From: an uncultured Dehalococcoidia bacterium | GTDB taxonomy: Bacteria; Chloroflexota; Dehalococcoidia; Lucifugimonadales; CATOSD01 | Direction: 5' to 3' | DNA: 64,000 nucleotides | Assembly: GCA_951812395.1 (NCBI GenBank) | Contig: CATOSD010000002.1 | Span: forward strand, 372,001 to 436,000 | Shown: one piece after another, positions 53,774 to 63,907 of the stretch | Numbering within the stretch: position 1 is the stretch's first letter | Layout: each line of letters starts with the position of its first letter | Notes under the pieces: model-generated | Told to the model about the DNA's origin: nothing | Database searches by the model: none | The model's input: only the letters and a program-made list of their open reading frames with translations | Made by a program: the position numbers and the translations under genes

Positions 53774-56700
53774 ATGTTCACCCACCTTCACGTTCACACC
53801 GAGTACAGCATGCTGGACGGCCTCAGCCGCATCGACGGACTGGTGAAGCGCGCCGAACAGTTGGGCATGGACAGCCTCGCCATCACCGACCACGGCGGAA
53901 TGTACGGCGCCGTCGACTTCTACAACAAGGCCCTCGCGCACGGCATCAAGCCGATTGTGGGCTGTGAGATGTACGTCGCGCCGGGCAGCCGCCACGACAA
54001 GATAGCCGGCGACAAGAGCCCCTACCACCTCACGGTGCTGGCCCAGAACGCCGAGGGCTATCGCAACCTCATAAAGCTGGTGACGAAGTCCCACGTAGAG
54101 GGCTTCTACTACAGGCCCCGTATCGACAGGGAGCTACTGGAGCAGCACCACAAGGGCCTGATCGTGCTCTCCGGCTGCCCCAGCGGCGAGGTGCCCGGCC
54201 TGCTGGCGCAGGGCAGGCACGACGAGGCTGCGGAGGCCGCGGGTTGGTACCGCGAGATGCTCGGCGAGCGTTACTTCCTGGAGGTGATGCGACACGGCGG
54301 CGTCCCCGACCTGCCCGCCATCAACCGTGGCCTGCTCGCGCTCAGCGACCGCGTGGGCGTGCCCGTGGTGGGAACCAACGACTCCCACTACGTGGACAAG
54401 GACGACGCCCACCTGCAGGACATCGTCATCTGTATACACACCAACACCAACATAAATGACGAAAAGCGGCTGAAGATGGAAGAGGCTTCCTATTACCTGA
54501 AGAGCCACCAGGAGATGGCGCAGCTCTTTGAGGACCTGCCCGATGCCGTGACTAACACCGAACGGATCGCCGAGATGTGCGACCTCAGGCTCGACTTCTC
54601 TCAGTTGCGGCTGCCGCAGTTCCCCACGCCCGAGGGAATGACCGCGGACGACTACCTGGAGCGGCTTTGCCAGGAGGGGCTGCGCCGCCGCATAGCCAAC
54701 GTGACGCCGGAAGAGGGTGAGAGGCTGCGGTACGAGCTGGACGTCATCCGGCACACACAGTTCGCCGACTACTTCCTGGTGGTATGGGACATCGCCAAGT
54801 TCGTGCGCGAGCGCGACATCTTCTTCGCCGTGCGCGGCAGCGCCGCCGCGAGCCTGGCGCTATTCTGCCTGGGCGTTACAGACGTGAACCCGCTTGAGTT
54901 CGACCTGGTCTTCGAGCGCTTCCTGAACATGGAGCGCAAGGAGATGCCGGACATCGACATGGACTTCCAGGACGACAGGCGGGAGGAGGTGATCAACTAC
55001 GTGGTGGCCAAGTACGGCCGCGAGCACGTGGCGCAGATCATCACGTTCGGTACGCTCGGCGCGCGCGCCAGCATCCGCGACGTGGGCCGCGCGCTGGGCA
55101 TGCCCTATGCCGACGTCGACAGAGTGGCGCGGCTGGTGCCGTTCAGGCCGAACATCAACCTACCCGAAGTAATGGGGTCCAGCGCCGAGTTCAGCGAGGT
55201 CTACGAGGCGGACGAGAGCATTCGGAACCTCATCGACACCAGCATGAAGCTGGAGGGCCTGACGCGCCACTCCAGCACGCACGCGGCGGGCGTGGTCATA
55301 TCGGGAGAGCCGCTGGATGACGTCGTGCCGCTGCAGCGCCCTACCAGGAACGATGGCGAGGGCGTGCTGACGACGCAATACGCTATGGACCCGATCGCGG
55401 AGCTTGGCCTGCTGAAGATGGACTTTCTCGGCCTCGCCAACCTCACCGTGCTGGCGAAGACGCGGGATCTGATACGCGAGACGCGCGGCGAGGACATCGC
55501 GCTCCAGGAAATCCCCCTCGACGACGTCAAGACGTTCGAGCTGCTGTCACGCGGCGAAACCGTGGGCGTGTTCCAGATGGAAGGGTCGGGCATGACCCGC
55601 TACATCAAGGACCTGAAGCCGTCGTCGCTTGGCGACGTGGCCGCCATGATTGCGCTGTACCGTCCCGGGCCGATGGAGCACATAACCGCTTTCATCGACG
55701 CCAAGCACGGGCGCGCCAGGGCCCGCTACCTGCATCCGGCGCTGGAGGATATTCTCCGAGAGACCTACGGCATAATCGTGTACCAGGACCAGGTGTTGCA
55801 GATCTTCCGCACGTTCGCGGGCTACTCGCTGGGCGCGGCGGACATCGTACGCAAGGCGATGGGCAAGAAGATCGCCGAGATCATGGCCGAAGAGGAGCAG
55901 CAGTTTATCCAGGGCGCGTTGCAAAACGGGCACACGCGGGAGCTCGCGGAGCAGCTCTTCGCGCTGATCACTCCGTTCGCGGGCTACGCATTCAACAAGG
56001 CCCACAGCGTGAGCTATGGGCTCATCTCTTACTGGACGGCGTACTTTAAGGCCAACTACCCGGTGGAGTACATGGCCTCGCTACTCAACGCGAACAGCGC
56101 CAACACCGACAGGATAGCCAACGCAGTGAACGAGTGCCGGCGGATGGGAATCGACGTGCTGCCCCCGGACATACGGTTGGGCGAAGAAGTGTTTTCCATA
56201 GAAGCCGGTGAAAATGGCAAGCCGGCAATCCGGTTCGGCATGGCGTCTGTGAAGAACGTTGGAGGCGCAGCCCTGGAGCCGGTAATCGCCGCCCGCAAGA
56301 AGGAGGGCCCGTTCCAGTCCATCGAGCAGATGTGCCGCGTCGCCGACTTCAGCGGCGTGAACCGCAAGGCGCTGGAGAGCCTCATCAGGGCGGGCGCCTT
56401 CGACGTATTCGGTGAGCGCAACGGACTGCTCGGCGAGGTCGACCGCATCATTTCCCTGGCCCAGAGCGAGGAGCGGCTTAGGAACTCCAGCCAGACTTCC
56501 ATGTTCGACATATTCGGCGAAAGCGTGCCCACGCCCCTGTTCGACCTGCAAGTGCCGGCGGTCCCCACCAGCGAGGCCGAAAAGTGGCGCTGGGAGAAGG
56601 AGTTGCTGGGCGTCGCGGTGTCGAACAACAGCCTGCTCGCGTCGCTTTCCGGCGTCGACGACCCGAGCGTGCACGTGTTGATGAGCCAGGTCGGGGAAAC

Positions 56701-57388
56701 GCCGAAGGGCTCGACGGTGCGCGTCAGAGGACAGGTGGCGTCGGTCGACCAAAGGAGCACGCGCGAGAACAAGCCTTTCGCGATAGCCTCGCTCGCCCTG
56801 ATGGACGGCCTGCTGGAAGTGTTCGTGTGGCAGGAGGCCCTGCGGGACACTCGCGACTTGTGGCAGGAGGGCAATCTCGTCACTGTAACCGGCACCGTGA
56901 GGGTGCGGGAGGACGAGGTCAGCCTGAGCTGCCGGACGGCCGAGGAGTTTCGTATCAGTGACGAGCAGTCGGAGGCTGCGCCGCCGCCGCGGCCGGCAAC
57001 GTCTCCGGTTGCCGAACCGGCCTCGTCGTACAACGTGCCGGCGTCGCCACCGGCGCCGCCCGCGGCATTGCCCGCCCAACCTGCCGCGCCGCCCGCGGCA
57101 TCGAATGCACAGACGGCCGACGATCAGCAAGGCACGGTGCGCCTGACGGTGCTCTTGCGCGAGACGGGCGAGCCGACCGACGATGGCAACCGCCTTCAGG
57201 ACGTGAAGAGGGCGTTGCTAAACTTCCGTGGCGAGCACGAGGTAGGCCTGCAGATAGTGTACGACGGCAGGGTGGTCAACATGGACTGGCCGCAGGTGCG
57301 TGTCGACGTCTGTGACGAGTTGCAGAGGGAACTGCATGAGGCGCTGAGCGGGCAGGGCGAGGTGTACGTGGGACCAGCGTCGTGGTGA
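53774..57388 (+). CDS. dnaE: DNA polymerase III alpha subunit
   Basis: The 1204-residue replicative polymerase. The N-terminal PHP domain has intact metal motifs (HLHVHTEYSMLDG, ITDHGGMYG, NDSHYVDKDDAH), which suggests it may still proofread. The palm catalytic aspartates are Asp393 and Asp395 in PDIDMDFQDD. The helix-hairpin-helix region and an OB-fold follow. Residues 1070-1120 are an Ala/Pro-rich linker before a final domain. The ATG at 53774 comes seven bases after the endonuclease remnant. Confidence 0.97.
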   Translation: MFTHLHVHTEYSMLDGLSRIDGLVKRAEQLGMDSLAITDHGGMYGAVDFYNKALAHGIKPIVGCEMYVAPGSRHDKIAGDKSPYHLTVLAQNAEGYRNLIKLVTKSHVEGFYYRPRIDRELLEQHHKGLIVLSGCPSGEVPGLLAQGRHDEAAEAAGWYREMLGERYFLEVMRHGGVPDLPAINRGLLALSDRVGVPVVGTNDSHYVDKDDAHLQDIVICIHTNTNINDEKRLKMEEASYYLKSHQEMAQLFEDLPDAVTNTERIAEMCDLRLDFSQLRLPQFPTPEGMTADDYLERLCQEGLRRRIANVTPEEGERLRYELDVIRHTQFADYFLVVWDIAKFVRERDIFFAVRGSAAASLALFCLGVTDVNPLEFDLVFERFLNMERKEMPDIDMDFQDDRREEVINYVVAKYGREHVAQIITFGTLGARASIRDVGRALGMPYADVDRVARLVPFRPNINLPEVMGSSAEFSEVYEADESIRNLIDTSMKLEGLTRHSSTHAAGVVISGEPLDDVVPLQRPTRNDGEGVLTTQYAMDPIAELGLLKMDFLGLANLTVLAKTRDLIRETRGEDIALQEIPLDDVKTFELLSRGETVGVFQMEGSGMTRYIKDLKPSSLGDVAAMIALYRPGPMEHITAFIDAKHGRARARYLHPALEDILRETYGIIVYQDQVLQIFRTFAGYSLGAADIVRKAMGKKIAEIMAEEEQQFIQGALQNGHTRELAEQLFALITPFAGYAFNKAHSVSYGLISYWTAYFKANYPVEYMASLLNANSANTDRIANAVNECRRMGIDVLPPDIRLGEEVFSIEAGENGKPAIRFGMASVKNVGGAALEPVIAARKKEGPFQSIEQMCRVADFSGVNRKALESLIRAGAFDVFGERNGLLGEVDRIISLAQSEERLRNSSQTSMFDIFGESVPTPLFDLQVPAVPTSEAEKWRWEKELLGVAVSNNSLLASLSGVDDPSVHVLMSQVGETPKGSTVRVRGQVASVDQRSTRENKPFAIASLALMDGLLEVFVWQEALRDTRDLWQEGNLVTVTGTVRVREDEVSLSCRTAEEFRISDEQSEAAPPPRPATSPVAEPASSYNVPASPPAPPAALPAQPAAPPAASNAQTADDQQGTVRLTVLLRETGEPTDDGNRLQDVKRALLNFRGEHEVGLQIVYDGRVVNMDWPQVRVDVCDELQRELHEALSGQGEVYVGPASW

Positions 57389-57606
57389 AGTGGGCGCGCC
57401 TGACGACCGCGCCCAACCAGCTGACCGCCGAGATGTGGCGCGATCTGCTTCTGGGCGAGGGCATTCCGGCCATGGTGCGCGGCGGAGACACGTCGTCGTA
57501 CTTTGGCGTTACGCCGTTTCCGCGTCCCGTCCTGGTGGATGAGAGCCTGGAGTCTGAGGCGAGGCGAGCCCTCGAAGGCTATCTTGGACGCGAGCTAGAC
57601 GCCTAG
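57382..57606 (+). CDS. DUF2007-like small protein
   Basis: A 74-residue protein. KWARLTTAPNQLTAEMWRDLLLGEGIPAMVRGG resembles the DUF2007 putative signal-transducing domain, and the C-terminal helix SLESEARRALEGYLG is consistent. The start is GTG 57382 or 57385; the latter overlaps the dnaE stop as GTGA, so translation is probably coupled. The role is unknown. Confidence 0.75.
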   Translation: MVKWARLTTAPNQLTAEMWRDLLLGEGIPAMVRGGDTSSYFGVTPFPRPVLVDESLESEARRALEGYLGRELDA

Positions 57607-58116
57607 CCGGCGTACGCCGCCTTCCAATTCCAGGAGTCGGCGCTTCAGGTCCAGCCGCTTTGCGCCGCTGCCGTACCCGCGCAGCGAGCCGTCTACTCCG
57701 ATAACCCGGTGGCACGGCACCACAATCGGAAGCCTGTTGCGGGCCATGGCCTGCCCGGCGGCCCTCGAGGCGCCGGGGCTGCCTGCACGCGCGGCGAGCC
57801 ACTTGTATGTGCGAGTCTCCCCCGATGGAATGGAGCGGCAGGCCAGCCACGCCGCGCGTTGGAAGGGCGCCGCGCCTTCCACGTCTATGGGGACGCCTGT
57901 GAAGGCCTCGCACCCGTCTGCGAAGTAGCTCTCGAACAGTGCCTCCAACTCGGCGAAGCGGTCCGGCGCCTCGAGGGCATCGACGGTTTCGCCTCCCAGC
58001 TCCTGGGCGCAGTCGCCCGGCTCCCTCTGCGGCAGAGTGCAGCGCCGCAGGCCCCGCTCCGACGCGACCGCGCCGATCCAGCCCAGCGGCGTCTCAAAGG
58101 TGGCGCGATACAGCAC
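57595..58116 (-). CDS. ogt: Methylated-DNA--protein-cysteine methyltransferase
   Basis: A 173-residue suicide DNA-repair protein. The acceptor cysteine is in IVVPCHRVIG, followed by GSLRGYGSGAKRLDLKRRLLELE. The N-terminal domain starts LYRATFETPLGWIGAVAS. GTG 58114-58116 is used as start, two bases after the transglutaminase stop; a longer frame overlaps that gene. Its 3' end overlaps the convergent DUF2007 gene by 12 bp. Confidence 0.93.
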   Translation of the reverse strand: MLYRATFETPLGWIGAVASERGLRRCTLPQREPGDCAQELGGETVDALEAPDRFAELEALFESYFADGCEAFTGVPIDVEGAAPFQRAAWLACRSIPSGETRTYKWLAARAGSPGASRAAGQAMARNRLPIVVPCHRVIGVDGSLRGYGSGAKRLDLKRRLLELEGGVRRLGV

Positions 58117-58118
58117 TG

Positions 58119-60665
58119 CTACGCCCTGGCTCGCAACGGCACAAGCCGGGTTACCGCGTGCCCAAGCAGCCTCAGCCGCATCTCGCGCCAGGCGTCGTCG
58201 ATCTGGTCTTCCTCGCCCTCGCCAACCTCGCCGGCATATCTGCTCAACGCGAACGCCCAACCGATGCGCCGCGCGGCATCCGCGACGGCGGGGGCGGCGG
58301 CTCCAATGTTGCGCGCGTATTCCAACGGTGTTTGGTTGACGCCTCGGCGCACACCCGCGACGGTTCCCAGCCGGCTCATCTTGGTGTAGGCCCTTTCGGC
58401 GGGTGTCGCGCCGCGCAGGTTTCGCGTCCACGCCAGCAACAGCAGCAGCCACAGGGCTCCGATAACGCCCAGGACGATAGCGGCGGGGCGGAGCAGCCCC
58501 AGCACGTCTATGGACAGGCCCCCGGTGCCCTGGCGGTCGAAAGGCGCCACGCCGAAGTCTTCCAGCGCATCGTCGAACAGGTCCTCCAGCGCCTCGTCTA
58601 TGGCCTCGGCATCCTCGCGGCCAGTTCCAATCTCGATGCCCGCCGCGTCGCTCAGCAGGCGCCGTTCGTGCCTCGGCCAGGCCGGAGTTGGCTCGAAGTC
58701 GATCCAGCCGTAGCCGGGGAAGTAGACCTGGACCCAGCCATGGCTGTCCAGGTCGCGGACCACGTGCATCCCGGTGTCGCTGTAGTACTGGCCGGGGGCG
58801 TAGCCGGCGGCCAGGCGCGTGGGCACGCCAACCGATCTCAGCATTACCGCCATGGCGGAGGCGTAGTAGTCGCTGTAGCCGGTCTGAGTCTCGAATAAGA
58901 AGTGGTCCACGCCGTCCACGCCCGGAGGGGGAGGGTCGATGCTCTGGGAGTACACGAACCTGTCGCCGCGCAGGAACTCCTGAACTGTCACCGCCTTGTC
59001 CAGTGGAGTCTCGGCATCCACCGTGATGCGCTCGGCAAGGTCGCGCACCCGTTGTGGGAGGTCAGGCGGCAAGGCCAGGTAGTGGTCCCGGATGAAGCCG
59101 TGGTAGTCGGTGCCGGCCTGCCGCAGGTCGTCGTCGGTCGCCACCGAGACGTACGAGACCATGGTGTAGGGATGGTTGCTGGGCAGTGGCTGCGCGAAGC
59201 TCCACGAGACTATCTCGGGGGCGATCGGCTCCTTCCGGGCGACGGTTACCGTCTCGACTGCCTCTGGAGTGTCGATGGTTGCGTGCCGGTAGGTGACGTC
59301 CTCCAGCACCAGGTCGGAGGGCAGATTGCGCGATATGATCGACTCCTCCACCGACGTCACGGGGCGCTCTTCCAGGTCCTTCCTCAGCGACTCCGCCAGC
59401 TCCTGCATATCCTTGGGAAGCGCCTCGTCGGCAGAGGGGTCGAGCAGGTCGAGCGTGTACGTCTTGGGAGCGAGAGTCTCCAGGGTGGCGGCGTGGCTGA
59501 CCCAGTCCAGGCCGCCGCCTGACAGGAACGCCTTGGACTCGAAGTCGAGTTGGAGTAGCTGCTGCACCGGCTCGCGCTTGATATCGTCCACTCTCGGCGG
59601 GGGCACTATCTGCGGTCCCACGTCTATGGGCTGTGTCTGGCCCGCGACCCAGCCCGCGGGGGTGTACTCGCTGTAGGTCCGCGAGACCCAGTAGGACGGG
59701 TAGTCGGTCTCGGCCCAGAACACTGGCTCACCGCCGAATGAGATGGACCCCAGGAAGGGCAGCGTGTCTCCGAACAGGCGGCCGGGCAGGTCCTTGCGGG
59801 ACGGGATTGCCGAGAACAGCCGCGCGAACTCGCCCTCCAGGGCGCTCACGGGGGAGCGCGCCGTTCGCCACATGCCCGCGAGCGTCGGCGACACGAATAC
59901 GTGCAGCGGCAGAAGGGACGCGACCACGAGCACCACTATGCCGAACACGAATGTGTTGTTGATTGTCATCCAGCCGTTGGAGGGCTCGTAACCTATGCCG
60001 GCCCTGGACCACTGCTGTTGCTGAAGAACAATGCTGATTCGCACTATCAGCAGGATTGCGATGAAGGCGAATACGAAGAAGTTGACCGCGTAGGCCGCGG
60101 GGAGGAAGCTCAGGTTGGTGAGAAGGGCCGTGCCCATTAGCACCACGCCCACCCACACGTTATTGCTCCTGAAGATGAACCAAGAGCTGACGTAGGCGAT
60201 GATCCAGGCCGCGGCGAGCAGCGTCAGAGAGACCGGCAGCAGATCGGTACTGATACCGCCGGACGTGGCGGCCTCGTACCATACGCTGAGCCGCTCGAAG
60301 GCGAGACGCTGCTGTTCGAACAGCGTCTCGCCTTCGGTGATGGAGCCGACACGCCACATCACCAGGACAAAGCCCACCGCCAGTCCAATGGGGTGCAGGA
60401 AGACGGAATGAATGCGCAACTTTGCCAGCGCGAGACCCAGCGCGGCGCCCCAGAACATCACGGCCAGCATGGACGGTGTGCGTGCCCAGCCGGCCGACGA
60501 GACCGACTGCCCCAGTACGATCAGCGCCAGCATCAGCAGAACGAACGTTGACCAGCCCTGGCTTGGAGCGTAGCGGTCGTACAGCGTGAGCAGCCGATTG
60601 CGCTCCCGCGTGCCCACGCCGGCGCGGCCGCTGGGGTACAGTACAGAAGTGGACTCGGCGGCCAC
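58119..60665 (-). CDS. Membrane transglutaminase-like protein with Cys-to-Ser change
   Basis: An 848-residue TgpA/DUF3488-type protein with several N-terminal helices (residues 35-260), a large extracytoplasmic domain, a transglutaminase-like core and a C-terminal helix. In the core the catalytic Cys position reads GYSDYYASAMAVMLRSVGVPTR, with Ser598 (codon AGC, 58872-58874) where relatives have Cys. His and Asp are present in DSHGWVQVYFPGYGWIDFEP. The enzyme may be inactive or structural. It starts at GTG 60663-60665, overlapping the DUF58 stop by one base, so it belongs to the MoxR-DUF58-TgpA operon. Confidence 0.88.
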   Translation of the reverse strand: MAAESTSVLYPSGRAGVGTRERNRLLTLYDRYAPSQGWSTFVLLMLALIVLGQSVSSAGWARTPSMLAVMFWGAALGLALAKLRIHSVFLHPIGLAVGFVLVMWRVGSITEGETLFEQQRLAFERLSVWYEAATSGGISTDLLPVSLTLLAAAWIIAYVSSWFIFRSNNVWVGVVLMGTALLTNLSFLPAAYAVNFFVFAFIAILLIVRISIVLQQQQWSRAGIGYEPSNGWMTINNTFVFGIVVLVVASLLPLHVFVSPTLAGMWRTARSPVSALEGEFARLFSAIPSRKDLPGRLFGDTLPFLGSISFGGEPVFWAETDYPSYWVSRTYSEYTPAGWVAGQTQPIDVGPQIVPPPRVDDIKREPVQQLLQLDFESKAFLSGGGLDWVSHAATLETLAPKTYTLDLLDPSADEALPKDMQELAESLRKDLEERPVTSVEESIISRNLPSDLVLEDVTYRHATIDTPEAVETVTVARKEPIAPEIVSWSFAQPLPSNHPYTMVSYVSVATDDDLRQAGTDYHGFIRDHYLALPPDLPQRVRDLAERITVDAETPLDKAVTVQEFLRGDRFVYSQSIDPPPPGVDGVDHFLFETQTGYSDYYASAMAVMLRSVGVPTRLAAGYAPGQYYSDTGMHVVRDLDSHGWVQVYFPGYGWIDFEPTPAWPRHERRLLSDAAGIEIGTGREDAEAIDEALEDLFDDALEDFGVAPFDRQGTGGLSIDVLGLLRPAAIVLGVIGALWLLLLLAWTRNLRGATPAERAYTKMSRLGTVAGVRRGVNQTPLEYARNIGAAAPAVADAARRIGWAFALSRYAGEVGEGEEDQIDDAWREMRLRLLGHAVTRLVPLRARA

Positions 60666-61921
60666 TATGCGACCTCCCGCCGGGCGCGTTCGGCATCGGA
60701 GGCCAGGTAGGGTCGGCTCATCGCGATGGGTATCGAGTCGCCGCTCCGGACGGCGTAGGTGGGAATGCCGGCCTCATGCAGCGCTGGCGCTACGCCGAGC
60801 GTCGGGAACACGCCGCCAAAGGTGATCCCGTCGAGAAGCACGGATACCACCCTGACGCGGCGCCGCGTCAGCTCGCGCAGCCCCACGACCCAGGCCGGAC
60901 GATGCGAAGGCGTGATGACGACAAGCGTGCTGTGATAGCCCCACAGCGCCTCCTCGAGCGGCAGCGCGTCCTCCAGCGCCACTCTGCCCTCGGCTTTGCT
61001 GCGTGCCAGGAACTCCATTACGCGGTCCATCTGCCCCGAGCCGGTCTCCGCCGGCAGGTAGTAGCGCTGGTCGCCGTAAGACACCAGGCCTACCGGCATG
61101 TCCGAGGTCAGGTACTTCCTCGCAAGCGACGCGGCTATGGAGACGCCGTACTCGTCGGTGCTCTCCTCCAGTTCGCCCGCCTGCACGTCCCTGTGGAGGT
61201 CGATCAGTATCCACACGTCGCTGGATTGGCCGAGGTCGAACTCCTTGGACATCAGCCGGCCCAGGCGGGCGGTGCTGTTCCAGTGGACACGACTGATGCT
61301 GTCGCCGAAGGCGTAGTCGCGAACGCTCGACGCGTGCGGGCTGAGGTCGTGGCTGCGCCGTCTCGACGAGCTCTCGCCCGTGAGGTCGGCCGCCGGTATC
61401 GAGAAGCCCGGCATGTCGTAGATGCGGGGGTAGACAACCAGTTCGTCGGTTCCGCAGAACTCGCGGCTTCGCCGGAACAGTCCCAGGAAGTCGGTGTTGG
61501 ACACGCGCACCGGGCCCATGGTGTACACGCCCCGTTTGCGCGCCGGCGTGAGGGTGCGCCACGAGCGGAAGCTCCTCGATCCCAGTGCGACCGCCATGCC
61601 GGAGGAGTAGCCTGGGAGGTCGGTCAGGTCCTCAACCTCGAGCACCGGCTTGGGAACGCTCCCCAGGTTCCGTATCGTGATGCGCTCTTCCACGTCGTCG
61701 CCCACGCGCACGCGGTGGCTTCGCCGTTCGACCTCCACGTGGAGGGACCGCACGCTCATCCAGTTCCACAGGAAGCCGAACACCGTGGCGATGCCGAAAA
61801 TGTACAGCAGCCTGTAGAACAGCCCGAATCCCGTTGCCGCACCCGTTACCACGGTAACGCCCATGAGGGCGGCGACGAGGTAGAATCGGTTCAGGACGAA
61901 CACCCGCAAGGCGTCGATCAT
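60665..61921 (-). CDS. DUF58 domain protein
   Basis: A 418-residue protein. Two N-terminal hydrophobic segments precede a beta-rich region and the DUF58 signature HDLSPHASSVRDYAFGDSISRVHWNSTARLGRLMSKEF. A vWA-like fold follows (ILIDLHRD). DUF58 proteins work with MoxR ATPases and a transglutaminase-like protein in envelope-related assembly, the same gene order as here. Confidence 0.9.
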   Translation of the reverse strand: MIDALRVFVLNRFYLVAALMGVTVVTGAATGFGLFYRLLYIFGIATVFGFLWNWMSVRSLHVEVERRSHRVRVGDDVEERITIRNLGSVPKPVLEVEDLTDLPGYSSGMAVALGSRSFRSWRTLTPARKRGVYTMGPVRVSNTDFLGLFRRSREFCGTDELVVYPRIYDMPGFSIPAADLTGESSSRRRSHDLSPHASSVRDYAFGDSISRVHWNSTARLGRLMSKEFDLGQSSDVWILIDLHRDVQAGELEESTDEYGVSIAASLARKYLTSDMPVGLVSYGDQRYYLPAETGSGQMDRVMEFLARSKAEGRVALEDALPLEEALWGYHSTLVVITPSHRPAWVVGLRELTRRRVRVVSVLLDGITFGGVFPTLGVAPALHEAGIPTYAVRSGDSIPIAMSRPYLASDAERARREVA

Positions 61922-62905
<984 letters not shown>

Positions 62906-63025
62906 AACTGATCTCCTATGCGAGATGGACGGGCGGCCGGAGCGGTGCTCCAGGGTCGCCGAATAGGGTTTCGCGCGGCGCGGCGACGCAAACTGCGGGC
63001 CGGACCGCGCGAACTGGGATAGTGG

Positions 63026-63850
63026 TTACACCACGAGCGGGGTCTGCTGTTGGTTGGCCCACTCCGCCATGGACGCGTCATAGTTGCGAGCGTCGCCGTA
63101 GCCCAAGAGCTTGAGAACGAAAACTCCGTGCGCCGCACGGATTCCGCCCTGTCAATAGGTTACGACTCGTTTGTCCGGAGTAACCCCGTTCGCTTCGAGC
63201 ATGCCTCTCAGCTCTGAGGCGGGCTTCACGGTCTGGTACTCGCCCTCGGAGAGGAAGTTGAGCCATTCGAGGTGGACGGCCCCCGGGATGTGACCGCGCC
63301 TGTCGTTGCCGCGGTCATTCGTGCCGTCCCACTCCCCGTCCGAGCGGACGTCGAGGAACACTACGTCGGAGTTGCCCACGCTGGCTATGCCGTCGTCGAG
63401 CAGGCAGATTACGCTGTCGTCGACTTGTGGCGTGAACGTTGCCGCGCGGGGTTCCGCGGGCGCCGCGGTGACGGGCCGCCCCTCGCCGAACCACTTGGCC
63501 CAGCCGCCGTTGAGCATCTTCACGTTCGTATGGCCGTAGTAGTTGAGCACCCACCAGAAGCGGGAGGCGCTGAGGCCCCAGCCGCTGTCGTAGGTCACTA
63601 TCAGGTCGTCGTCGCCCAGCCCCATGTCGGAAGCGAGCTTGGCGAAGTCGTCCGCCTCCATCACGCGGGGGCGGTTGGGGTCCTTGATGTATGGATGTAC
63701 GCTTATGCCCACTGCGCCCTTGATGTGGGCGCGCCGGTAGGCGTCGAAGGGTTCGCAGTCCACGATGCGAAGGTTGGGGTCGTCCAGGTGGGCTTCCAGC
63801 CAATCGGTCTCGGCAAGCAAGTCGGGGTTGGTGTAGCCATCGCTAGCCAC
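63026..63850 (-). CDS. Rhodanese-family sulfurtransferase, predicted selenoprotein
   Basis: A two-domain thiosulfate/mercaptopyruvate-sulfurtransferase-like protein. The N-terminal rhodanese domain (about 1-135) has VTYDSGWGLSASR; the C-terminal domain has FLDVRSDGEWDG. The frame reaches TGA at 63152-63154, exactly where the catalytic Cys should be (VVTY-TGA-QGGIRAAHG). It then continues in frame for 41 residues, including FVLKLLGYGDARNYDASMAEW, to TAA 63026-63028. Decoding TGA as selenocysteine gives 274 residues with Sec233, the usual length and catalytic position. Without recoding the protein would be 232 residues and lack its active site. Confidence 0.8.
63125..63141 (-). promoter_or_regulatory. 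Candidate bacterial SECIS hairpin
   Basis: On the mRNA, TCCGTGC and GCACGGA form a 7-bp stem with loop GGC. The stem begins 10 nt and the loop 17 nt after the TGA, in the range for bacterial SECIS elements, and the loop starts with G as in the bacterial consensus. Confidence 0.65.
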
Positions 63851-63901
63851 GGAATCACCTCAAGGCGCCGTTAGTATCGTGAGTTGCGGCGTCTAGGTGC
63901 G

Positions 63902-63907
63902 ATTATA
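63902..63907 (-). promoter_or_regulatory. -10 box of the rhodanese gene
   Basis: A perfect TATAAT on the minus strand, preceded by TTG, lies about 50 bp upstream of the rhodanese ATG. No clear -35 was found. The rest of 63851-64000 shows no gene. Confidence 0.5.

Noticed and set aside
63152..63850. Rhodanese as a simple truncated gene ending at TGA
   Set aside because: The stop falls exactly on the catalytic Cys codon and the downstream frame keeps family sequence to a normal stop; recoding fits better, although a nonsense mutation is not excluded.
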